This document shows positions 53,932 to 63,922 of a stretch of DNA of 64,000 bases, piece by piece. The DNA lies in NCBI GenBank assembly GCA_905178155.1, contig CAJINV010000021.1:349760-413759 (forward strand). The letters are read 5' to 3'. Source of the DNA: Amoebophrya sp. A120. Its lineage: Eukaryota > Sar > Dinophyceae > Syndiniales > Amoebophryaceae. The notes beneath the pieces are model-generated. The model saw nothing but the letters and a program-made list of their open reading frames with translations, did not search any database and had not been told where the DNA came from. A program made the position numbers and the translations under genes. Every line of letters begins with the position of its first letter. Position 1 is the first letter of the stretch.

Positions 53932-56900
53932 ATGGGCGGGTGCTGCAGCGCAAAAGCAAGTACTTCTCGTGGAGCTCCGCCAGAGCAGCAAGATGTCGAT
54001 CGCAGTCCGACGTACCGCGTCACCGAGCGACCAAGCCAGGCAGAAGGTGAGGCAGAAGAAGACCCCAACTACACCACCTCGGACGTTGACAGATATGCGA
54101 CAGGTTCACGCATATCATCTTCGGATTCTGATAGCAGTGGCATAATCAGATATTTTCATCTTGTCTTTACTGCTTTGATTGTCATGTTGACAAACTTCGA
54201 ACTTTCTCTTGCATCACGCCATGATTCCAGAAGAATCTCAATCTCTGACGACTTTTATTGCCGCCATGCTCGAGCTTTTATTCCGTTTTCAACATGATCA
54301 ACACAGCCCAAGAGAACAGTGGTACGGAAACAGATGGCGCCCTCGGATACGACGACCCGGTTGGAATTTCCTCCTCGCGAGGACACGGTAGCCATCAGAA
54401 TAAAAGCAGGACCACCAGAACCACCCGGGCGTCGGCGTCCGCAGCGGTCGCGCCACACAGTCCCGGTGGTGGAAACAACGTGAGAAAAAGCGGGATCAAT
54501 GTGGTAGCGAACCTAACCCCGGCCTGGATCCGTGGTGGCGGGGGCCGAGCCCGGGACGAAAATTTGTCCGTCATCATTCCAGGCGATGACGATCGCGCAA
54601 ACAGAAGCGGGCGGGCCACTACAACTTCCGGCTCCGTTTACGCGCCGGGGCCTTCTGCAGGTACGGGCGGAGAGGATGATAATGTTCCGGCACCACCGCC
54701 GCGCCGACTCCACAGCCCGGATGACGCCATTGGCAGCACTAGTCCATCTGCTCGAGATAGAGCGTACGAACGCGGACGAGGGGTCTTCGGTGCCGGGGAG
54801 AAGAAGAAGAAACCCTTCGGAGCTGCATCAGGGCCTTCCAACATGTTGTTGCCTCGGTCCGGGGATTCCAGTGCGAAATCCAAAACTTCCTCCCGGAAAT
54901 CCTCGAACGCAGCCCAATTTTTACCGAATAGCACGGGTGGTCCTTCGAAGCCCCCGATTTTGCCGTCGACGGTTCTAGGAACAACTTCTACAGGGGGCGG
55001 CGCCACTGGTAACACGTCGTTCAAAAAGCAGCTGGGAGGAGGACCCGGTGCTGGGAGCGGTCGCTCGGAGATGGACGATGATATTGCTTTTGCTGGATCT
55101 GGAGGACCACAAAGCACCAGGACGCGGGGGGGTACCAAATTGCAGGTCCCTTTTTACAACGAACAGAACAAGATGCGCTCGCGGTCCAATGTCGAATCGC
55201 CGGCTTCCCGACGAAATAAGAGGTCCTCCACCGCTACCCCAAACCTGAACATGTTGTCCCCGCGCTCGAAATCCGCGGCCGCCAGCGCGACGCCCAAAGC
55301 GTCCGCACGGAACAGAGCGGGTGGTGGTGCTGCTCCCCCCGCGGGAATCGCGAATGAGCTCGACCAGAGCCAGGAGGTGACGCGGCAGATGTTCGACAAA
55401 AACACCCTGCGCCTGATGCCACAGTGGGCCCCCCTGTTTGCGGACTGCCTAGACAAGATCGGAAAGGACGGGGTCGCGAAGTACCTGCAGGAAAGCCACG
55501 GTATCAAATCGCTGGCAGACCCCGCAATGGTTGTCTCATCGAGTGGTACATCAACTACAGGAGGAGCTTCCGCTAGCACATCTTCCTCCTCTAGTGCAAC
55601 TCAAGTGCGCATTTTCTGCCGCAAGCGACCACTGTTTGAGAAGGAGGAAGAAGCCGGGGCCTACGACTGTGTGCATGTCGCGTCCTCTAGTACTTCCAAG
55701 CAAATAAATCCGACGTCGACAACTACTAGTTCAAGTTCTTCGCCCAGCACAGCACCCCCGCCGTCCTACGTGCTCGCGAGTGCGTGTAACTTCGAAGCGG
55801 ACCTGAAAACGCCCTTCATTCAGCAACACGGCTTTGCTTTCGACTGTGCGTTTGACGAAACGATGGGAAACGAAGAGATTTTCCTGCACATGCGCGACCG
55901 GGAGAAATTTTTCTCCGCGGACAAATTCAACGTACCAGGGTCGATCACGACGTTGTTTATGCTGGGACAGACGGGATCGGGGAAAACGTTTACAATGACC
56001 GCAATCGAAGCCTTTGCCGCGACAGAGATTTTCAAAGCGAAAACAAACTGCAAGGTGTCGTTTGTCGAGCTGCGCGGAAACAAAGTTTTCGACCTGCTGT
56101 ACAAGGTAGGGGAAGAAATCATTTGTTTAAGAGAAATTTTGAATTTAGTATGGTATTTTTTGTTGTTCAATAAACATCACACTGATGCATTTACACGCAG
56201 AAAGAACTAAAGCGCTATTCTGTGCGGTTGGCACGCACACTCGCATTTTTCCTTGAAGCAAGGATTCTTCGTCGAAAGGTGCAATTTTAATTTAATGATC
56301 TCAACTCTGCGAACAAAATAGTGTTAGTGTTTGATTATCTCTTCCAATTATTCTTCTGACTCCGTACAACAGGGTCGGTCCGCAACGGAGGTGCAGATTC
56401 GGGAAGTTTCCACCGGTAAGTACGTTGTCCAAGACGCAGAAATCCGCGAGTGCACCACGGCTTTGGAGTTGCAAAATTGGATGAAGACGGGGCACGACAG
56501 GCGACACACCGAAGCCACCGGCGCGAACGACACGTCCTCGAGAAGCCACGCTGTGATCACGGTAAAGAAAGTTGAGGTTGAGTTGGAACATGCATAAAAA
56601 TGAAACGGAACATGAAGAAGCGCCTTTACTTTTTGGTTTTGAAGAGCAATCAACGCACAGATTTGATGGCTGAAAGCATCATGCGATGAATGCACGACCC
56701 GTAACAAACTTTCGAATTCAGATCTCCATGGGTAACGACTGTCGGTTGATCCTTGTGGACGCTGCGGGCACGGAACGGTCCAAGGACCAGATGAGCCACA
56801 CGCGGGAACGGCAGGAGGAAACCGCGGAAATCAACGCATCCTTATACGCGCTGAAGGAGTGCATCCGACATCAGGGGGGCGACATTCCTGCGCATTTGTT

Positions 56901-58017
56901 CCGGCAGAGCACTCTGACGAAGTTACTTGCGGAGTCATTCCGGAAGCCGCCGACACGTACGTGAGTTGTTGCGAAGTAGATTTTTTTAGTGCTGTTTTTT
57001 GAGCGTCTAGAGCGGGGAGAAGGTGACCGCTGCAATTCATAGAAAATACAGCGAAGCAATGACAATGACTCAAGAAAAAGTCTGAAAACGGTATCGCACA
57101 TCAAAACACGAACCTCTCAGCCCCGAAACCCGTGATAAACCGCCTTCCCGGCACCAGTCCCAAAACCGCCCTTGCGATGGCATCGCGCGCGTCGCAATTG
57201 GGAGGACCTGCGCCCGTTGATCAGCTCCTCTCGACGACGTCGCAAGAAGTAGAAGGCACCGGGTTCTCATTCGCAGACGGTTCTTCGTCCGGCGGTCCAA
57301 CCCGATTGATCGGCGTGATTGTCACGATATCGCCGAACGTTACCGACATCGAGCACAGTCTGACAACTCTCCGCGCCGGCTACGGAATGAAAAACAGCAA
57401 GCAGCAGTGCACACACAGTGTGAAACTGACGGATCTGAAAAAATTTATCGGCGAAAAGGACATCCGCTACGTACCGGTGAACAAGTGGACCCCAGATCAG
57501 GTCGCACTCTGGGTCACGTCCCTCCAGCCCCCGGCACCAGACGGAAAGTCGGAGCTGCCGAAAAAGCTCCCGGGGGGAACGACTGGGGCGATGATGCTGC
57601 GGTTTCAGGCAAATCGATTTCACCAGGTGTTTATGCATTGCAAAAGTATCGTACACGTTCACGTACTCGTATAAATGCATTACAAATTTCCTCAGCATGA
57701 GAAATGGAATCTGTTGTGCTGTTTTACCTTAGGAAGAAGATTTTTTGTCATGCATATTTACAAGTACTACGACTACGAGTGCGATACTTTTGCGCAGGAT
57801 AGTGCTTGGCGACAAGCTCGGGGAGAAAGTCTACACTATTTCCTGAAAATTAAGCACTTCCATCCAATTTGTCATGCAGAACATGTAGTAAACGTAAAGT
57901 CTGTGTTTGTCATGCAAAAAGTAGATCATGGGGATGGTTAGAAATTTTCAGGGAATATACACCCAACTTCGCAAAGAAGTGGAGACACCGACGGCCTTCA
58001 TATATGATGATGACTAG
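53932..58017 (+). CDS. Kinesin-13-like motor with MGGCCS N terminus and SAM-like C terminus
   Basis: Exons: 53932–54103, 54307–56105, 56373–56561, 56722–56956, 57121–57629, 57805–57836, 57963–58017; 996 aa. Four introns are GT–AG; the last two are IEs. The N terminus MGGCCSAKAS fits N-myristoylation (Gly2, Ser6) with palmitoylatable Cys4/Cys5. A disordered Ser/Gly region follows, then a helical segment at about 440–470. The motor runs from about residue 491: VRIFCRKRPLF, P-loop GQTGSGKT (611–618), switch I NDTSSRSH (709–716), switch II DAAGTER (733–739). EINASLYALKECIR and FRQSTLTKLLAESF are typical of kinesin-13, which depolymerises microtubule ends. Switch II differs from the usual DLAGxER. 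After the motor, WTPDQVALWVTSLQ (from about 921) suggests a SAM domain ending near the stop. It is IE-free through the motor domain. Confidence 0.88.
57632..57801. mobile_element. Introner element, family B
   Basis: 170 bp, TIRs TGCAAAAGTATCGTACACGT and ACGAGTGCGATACTTTTGCG. TSD GTGTT/GTGCT has one mismatch; frame is kept by splicing after GTG. It lies inside the SAM-like region (FHQV–LGDKLGEKVY). Confidence 0.9.
57837..57957. mobile_element. Introner element, family F variant
   Basis: 121 bp. Ends TATTTCCTGAAAATTAAGC and AGAAATTTTCAGGGAATA pair. Perfect TSD TACAC at 57832–57836 and 57958–57962. Only 35 bp separate it from the family-B copy, leaving a 32-nt exon. Confidence 0.9.
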
Positions 58018-58989
58018 ACTTTTTTTAGGTGGATCATACGAGGTTGGTGGCTGGCACCGGAGTAGATCGGAGTCCTGGATGAAAAAACGATTGTTTATTG
58101 ATCTTCATACCAACCCAAAATTACTGACACCATTGATAAATTCTTCCTTTTACCAAATCCAAATCTAGCGACATTTTACCACTTCTCAGACCGCGAGGCT
58201 GCTGCTTGGTTGTCGTTTCAATGTGTTTTGTCATAGTGCTATGTTAATGTTTCTCACATGAACACGCGTAGTGCTGCTCCTGTCTCTTCGATCTCGATGG
58301 GAATGGGTTCTGTTCAACAACAAAAAATTCGCCGTCGACGATGATTTTTTTTTGCGTTCGTCGCAGCTTATTTCATACGGACGGAGCGGGAGCTGTGCAA
58401 CAGGCAGGGATGCGTTGGTGCATGATATCGTGATTTCTGATGATGTAGTGATGAAATCCAAGAACCAGCTGTAATCGTCTGTCTGGCCGCGCCCGGTGAT
58501 AATCACCATGAACGAAGATGCCGTGCCAACAATTCACATACCAACTGCCGTAGCAGAGAAGCGGAAGGGAAATAAGAAAGCTCATCTTTAGGTCCCCATA
58601 ATAAGACCACATCTCAGTAGTTTCGCATGTTAACGAGTGGCCCTGTGCGAGTGTGTCAGATCTGCGTGTAGGACACTTTGCTGTTGAGCCTGATCTTTCT
58701 TTCCTTACCCCAGAGTGAGCTGCAAGGAAGTTAGACTAGTGGCTGGCAAAAGTGAATGGTGGTGAATGCACCGAAGAGAAAGATGCACCGAAGAAAAAGT
58801 TGGGGTGGTTGGCGGAGATTGAGTGGCCTACGCTGGCGTGATGGGATTTTTTTTTTTCAATTGTGAGCGCAGAGCGGAAAATGGATGAATTTATCCTACA
58901 TAGAAATACAAATGCAATTGTTGCTTCAGCGCTTGAATTCGAAATTTCTCAAGTATTAATGTAGAAAAACCAAAGTAGGCGTCTTATTC
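58018..58989. other. Intergenic, AT-rich
   Basis: The 3' flank of the kinesin gene. Short frames only, with a poly-T run near 58849–58858. Nothing recognised. Confidence 0.4.
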
Positions 58990-60040
58990 TATTCATTCCG
59001 GTGGCTTCCTGGTCCGATTTTGACTCGCGTCACACACAGACATGACATGCGGAATTGAGTGGAGCAGCATGGCAAGACCTTCGCGGCGCAAAGGCAGCGG
59101 GTGCGGCTGCGCTAGTGCCTCGCGCGGTTTCGCGTCTTCCTGTAAATGATGGCGCGCGCGCTTCTGGCTTTCGTAGTCGTCCTGCGATCCGCGCGCGTCC
59201 GTTCCCGACTTCACTCTGATGCAGGGCGAGGGTGCTCTTTGTTCTTCGTGGCATGAGGCACGCCAGCGCCGTTCCCCAACCGGCGACACAACGCGCCCCG
59301 GATCGCGGCGCTGGATGGCACCCACGCGGCCCGGGGGGCTGGCGCGTTAGCCGGAAGATCGTTGGAAAGGGCCGCGCTTCCTTCGGGAGGGCGGCCTGCC
59401 TTGCCGGCCACCGCGACCGCGACACCGGGCGGGGGTTTTGGGTGTGGCGGCCTTATTGGGCAGACGGGCGACGCCACGGATTACAAAACTCCGCAGCCGC
59501 CAGCCGCTGAGCACCCGCGCAGCCCCCCCCCTGCTGCCTGGGCAGGGCTGGCCCTTGCTGCCCGGCGCGGCCTGGTTGCCCCTGGCCTTGCCCTGGTTAG
59601 TGTCGTCGGACCCCTGCCCCGCGCCACGCACCCACGTGCGCGGCCGGCCCGGCCCTCGCGCCGGTCTGTTTTTCGAGCGATGGGCCCGCGCCCCCTCCTG
59701 CAGAAAGTTAGTAAGCTGGGCCGGTCGGGCCCCCGCCTACTTCAGCTCAGAGCCGGGCGGCCCCTGAGCGTCGGCCTGCGCTGTAGTCCACCCCTCCTTC
59801 CTTCGTTGTGGAGCCCCGGCGAAGGCCGCGGCGCGGTTCCGAGGGAGCTCGCTCCCCACCATCGTGGCCATTATCTGTCGTTACAAACATACAGGCCCGC
59901 CGGGGTTGCCGCCAACTGGCCCTTGCTCCGGCGCGGTTTTCTGCAGACGCCCAATTTTTGTCCAGCCAGAGCAAAAGCCATCCTGCAGCCCCTTTGCTGG
60001 AGGTGCTTTGTGTTCGCTTGCAGCCTTGCATACTATGATT
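58990..60040. other. GC-rich tract 2, non-coding by inspection
   Basis: About 1 kb with the same compositional jump as the tract at 29190–30900: C-runs, CpG-rich words and long open frames on both strands without protein character. A smaller GC-rich patch follows at about 60225–60360. It lies about 0.45 kb upstream of the PAN-protein start, mirroring tract 1's position relative to the TPR gene. Confidence 0.5.
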
Positions 60041-60502
60041 GCCGGATGCAGGAGAAGCAGTTCTTCATCAGTGTGCGACGACGATTTCGCCGCTGTGCAC
60101 TGAAATATGAGCGAAGCCGAGGCAACACGAACATCACTTGTGAGAAGTGTACTACGAGACGAGGAGTTTCTGTGATTACCTGAGTAGTTGTTGATCATCA
60201 TGACCTATCATATTGATATTTGAGCTCGGGCGCGGCCGCGTTGTAGTGCACGACGGGCGAGGCGCGCAGCGCACATCTCTGTTGCGGGATTCCCGGAGCG
60301 CCGGGTGATATGATGCCTGTGTCACGGAAAGGCGTCATGTCGCGGCTCTGGCTGCCTGTGCCATCAATTGCGTGACTTTGTGGGCGAGATGAAATGTTGT
60401 GCTGAGAGAGTGTAGTTCACCTTCACGACTTCCATATCAGTGCCACAAGGAGTGCAGGACCGCTGCAGCGGACCTGCCGGAGGTCGTATATCGGGCAGCG
60501 CC

Positions 60503-63022
60503 ATGGAAAGTTTACGACCTGTGCCGTTACGGATGTCGGGGAAACAAAGCCTTGCCTCGTTGCTCATCTGCAGTTTTCTGTTTCCCAACAGCACGACTTC
60601 CCTCACCTCCGTCGCCGCTCTCTCGTTCGGCGAGGCACTTCTTCAGAAACGGCGCCAGCGCGCTGACAAGTGTCCTCCGCCGGCGGACTGCAAGTGCCAC
60701 TGCGAGTGCCCCGCGCCGGTCTCGAAGCCGCAACCTCCGCCCGGCAAACCCTGCCCCTTTGTCCCGATCCCGCCGGGCGCGAAACCGAAGCCCCCGGCCG
60801 AGACGCGATGCGCGACCGGGTTTGTCAAGCGGGCGAACCTAGAATGTGCCGAGATCACACCGGAAATCATCACCGAGTTACAAAGCGTGGTCGCCGTGAA
60901 ACTGCAGGAATTGAACCTCGCCCGGACCAACTTTCAAGCGGAGAAGGATCTGATCGCGAGTGGAAAACCCAGTGGCAACAAGGAGTTGCACCGGAAACTC
61001 CTCCTGAAAGCGCACGACGCCTACGAAACCAGCCTGGACTATCCACAAAAAAGCACCCATCGCCATTCAATTTGTCATGCAAAATATTAATATGCATCAA
61101 ACGCAGTGTTTGTCATGCAAAACATAGATGGGGATGCGTGTTTTTACTTGGATATGGACATGCTTCTGAACGCGTGGGATATGGCGCCGTTCCGGAAAAA
61201 GAAGGCCGCGGCCGACGGTCCCGTAGCGGAAAAACCGGAATTCGTGAGTTTCGCAACCCTGGTTTCTGCCGACGAACAACAAACGCAGCCGCACTGCGAG
61301 AGTTGGACTTCTTTACTGGAAAACTACGACGTTAGCGAAAAGGACTGTGCGGTCATGTGTCGGCAGCAGCCGAATTGCGTCGGCTTTGCGAAGGTCAAAC
61401 CCGCAGAAAAGGACTTTTGCGTGTGGTTCACAGCAAATGCGAATACAAACAATCAAGCTCCTAACAAGTGCTTCGACCCCTCTTCCGACCTCAGCGCGCA
61501 GTACTTCAAGAAGAACCGCGAGGAACAAACCGACCTGCAACGACCGATCTCCAAGGACATGTCGGGGCTGTCCCGGTTGCAGGACATCCTCGCGATCCAG
61601 ATGGCGGACACGGATTTTGATGCGCACGGGGCGATATCAAATGCAAAAATGTCTGGGTCTGGAACTTGTGATGCGTCCTGTGGGTCACACAAAAATCTGT
61701 GTTGCGTGATCACCAAGAGTTGTGCTTTTTTGACCAACATGAGCGGGAGTTTCTCATGCGGGACAGGCATGGCGGAGACTTCGCAGAATCTATCATGCTA
61801 GGTCCTGCATTCCAGACCTCATGGGGCATGAAAAATATGCATGACAAATCTGCACTCTTCCACACCCAGACATTTTTGCAATGCATAGGCGACGGACAAA
61901 TTTGACCAGTGGAAAAACGAGGGCATCAGCATCGAGGACACAAGTACAGTATCAACTGTAAAAATGTCTGGGTCTGGAAAAGTGCAACTTGTCATGCTAA
62001 ATCTGAATCATACAAAAATCTGTGTTGCATGATTACGAATAAAGCTGTTCACTTTTGAGAAGGCCGAGAGGCAGTTTGTCATGCGGAAAAGGCATAGTAA
62101 AGATCTCACAGAATCTGTGATGCTACGGCATGCATCACAGACCTCACACGTCATGCAAAACCTGCATCACAAGTCTGGCATTCTTCCAGACCCAGACACT
62201 TTTGCAATCCATATACAGTGGAACAGTTTCAACATTCCAAACAGTTGTACACGGACGAGGTGGTGAATACGAAGAAGGTGTATGCAATGTAAATTCCCTG
62301 TACATGATGTACAAAATGCATGACAAATTTCTCTAACTTGCAGCGTCCAACTTGTCATGCTAGACTAGGAGTGAGGGCAAGTTTTGTCATGCAGAAACTG
62401 CATTTGCACGTGTGCGAGAAATTTACTGTGGATAAGGTGTGGATACAGATGATGGAGGTGGCGCGGAGGTTGGCAGAGGAAATCCGGGATGATACGGACG
62501 CCGTCGACCCGCTGCCGGCACCGAAGCCGGTATTTATGGTGTACTTTCCGTGTGTGTAGAAATGGAATGGAAGAATTATGTATCTAACTCTATTCGCATG
62601 TGAATGTGAAGAGGTCGTGACCGCGTGTTCGTGGTCCGCGTTTACAACGTTGGTTTATCTTTGTCAACTACTATCTCAATCGTTATTGCCATCAACTACT
62701 TGTTTATATGTCTTCATGAATGTACAACTTCTACGGATTATGAATGTTGGAGCTGCATCTTCTATTGATGATGTTGTAATCACGACAGGCACCAGCGCCC
62801 CCTCCGCCGAAGAAGAAACCCACGTGGGCCGACCATCCCAACTACGACGATACAAAGTGGTCGCAACGGCACCCGGACTGCCCACAGGGACCGCCGTGCG
62901 TCTGCGACTGTAACTGCCGCGGAGCCCCGCCGCAAAACTTCATTGACCCACCACCGCCGCCACCGAAACCGTGTCCCACAGTGGACCCACCGCCCGCAGG
63001 GGGAATCACGCCGATTCGATGA
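60503..63022 (+). CDS. Predicted secreted PAN/Apple-like protein with duplicated Cys-rich modules
   Basis: Exons: 60503–61039, 61160–61634, 61893–61949, 62219–62280, 62440–62529, 62789–63022; 484 aa. Four introns are IEs and one is GT–AG (GTATTT…GACAG). ATG 60503 is preferred to an upstream in-frame GTG because it starts a signal-peptide-like N terminus (LASLLICSFLF). Directly after it comes C-x5-C-x-C-x-C-x-C and a Pro-rich tail ending KPCP. A helical region follows, then from Cys225 a PAN/Apple-like segment with DCAVMCRQQPNCVGFAKV and a later FCVWF and KCF. The last exon repeats C-x5-C-x-C-x-C-x-C with another PPPPKPCP tail. PAN domains bind proteins or carbohydrates and are common in exported alveolate adhesins. 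A secreted ligand-binding role is likely but unproved. Confidence 0.85.
61040..61154. mobile_element. Introner element, family F
   Basis: 115 bp, the shortest copy seen. Ends TATCCACAAAAAAGCACCCA and GGGGATGCGTGTTTTTACTTGGATA. Perfect TSD TGGAC at 61035–61039 and 61155–61159. It joins AYETSLD to MLLNAWDMA. Confidence 0.9.
61635..61887. mobile_element. Introner element, family A (orientation 2)
   Basis: 253 bp, perfect TSD GGCGA at 61630–61634 and 61888–61892. The downstream exon is only 57 nt before the next family-A copy. Confidence 0.93.
61950..62213. mobile_element. Introner element, family A (orientation 2)
   Basis: 264 bp, perfect TSD TACAG at 61945–61949 and 62214–62218. It is in the same orientation as the copy 62 bp upstream but clearly diverged from it internally, so the two are separate insertions rather than a recent tandem duplication. 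Confidence 0.93.
62281..62434. mobile_element. Introner element, family H, can be read as GT–AG
   Basis: 154 bp. Ends TATGCAATGTAAATTCCCTG and GAGAAATTTACTGTGGATA. Perfect TSD AGGTG at 62276–62280 and 62435–62439. Sliding the junction by three bases gives GTGTATGC…GGATAAG, a canonical GT–AG intron with the same mRNA. Confidence 0.9.
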
Positions 63023-63922
63023 TGAAGATTTATTTGACGATAGTTTTCTTTTCCGGACAGAAGCAGGACGACATGGAGGATCGATGGTGATATATTGTCC
63101 GATGTGCTGTTAGTGTCAGTAAGAGGATCGATCTTCCGCCCGACATCTAGGGTCCTGATTGTTGTGTTAGCAATCGTCTCGCCGAAGGAGCGTCGAGCTA
63201 CTATACCATTCTGTCGATGCTGTCGTAGTGGTCGTCGCCAATAGAAAATGGCTTGTGGCAGGGACCTTGAGAGAGACGTAGAGTAGCGCAGCGGAGTCGC
63301 GTTTATTGAAGAATCTGACGGAGTTGCGCGAAAGCTTGAAGACATCTCTGTAGTTCATCTCGTGGTCGTTGTTCTGATAGAGTCGTGAGTTCGTGCGGCA
63401 ATGACCACATGCAAGAGCAGAGGCAGAGGGCACGTCGACGTATTTGTGTCGGACAAGAACGCACAAGATACGCCATTTTGGTAGCATCAGTTTGAAAAAG
63501 AATCCATAAAGTAGGAGCTTAGGGAGCTTTTGACCACGGAACAATAAGGCAGATACATAGAAGTAGAACAAGAACCTGAAGCAGGAGATATGCTAAAGTA
63601 AGAATAAAAACAGATGGGCTTCCGGCTCTCACTCTCTTTGACTGCGTGTGGACGGCGCTGCATTAGAAAAATAATCGGACAATCATTGATCGAACAATGG
63701 TAGAAATACGTACTACGGAGTGGGACAAGCGTACTCTGTCCGATCTTTTGTGGAAGCGCTGGTTGTTCTTGCTCCAAGCTGCATCGTAAAAAGGAATAAG
63801 CCGGCCAGTACATCACTCAGCAAGTGAATCGACTCTAAAGTCGATGCAAGAACAACCTCCAACGACACCAATCGGAAAAGAAAACGTCGACGTCCTGCAA
63901 GACCAAGAGTACCAGCGACGCC
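63023..63922. other. Intergenic region
   Basis: About 0.9 kb without IE or supported gene; frames on the − strand (63167–63571, 63487–63816) lack protein character. Confidence 0.4.

Noticed and set aside
53498-54145. 215-codon + frame overlapping the kinesin start
   Set aside because: The frame starting MGGCCS at 53932 connects to the motor exon by a phase-matched intron; this one does not.
59362-60183. 273-codon open frame in GC-rich tract 2
   Set aside because: Same compositional artefact; it overlaps equally long antisense frames.
391-62434. Dispersed repeated motifs considered as a CRISPR-like or regulatory array
   Set aside because: The motifs are paired inverted ends of separate elements with target duplications, not regularly spaced direct repeats.
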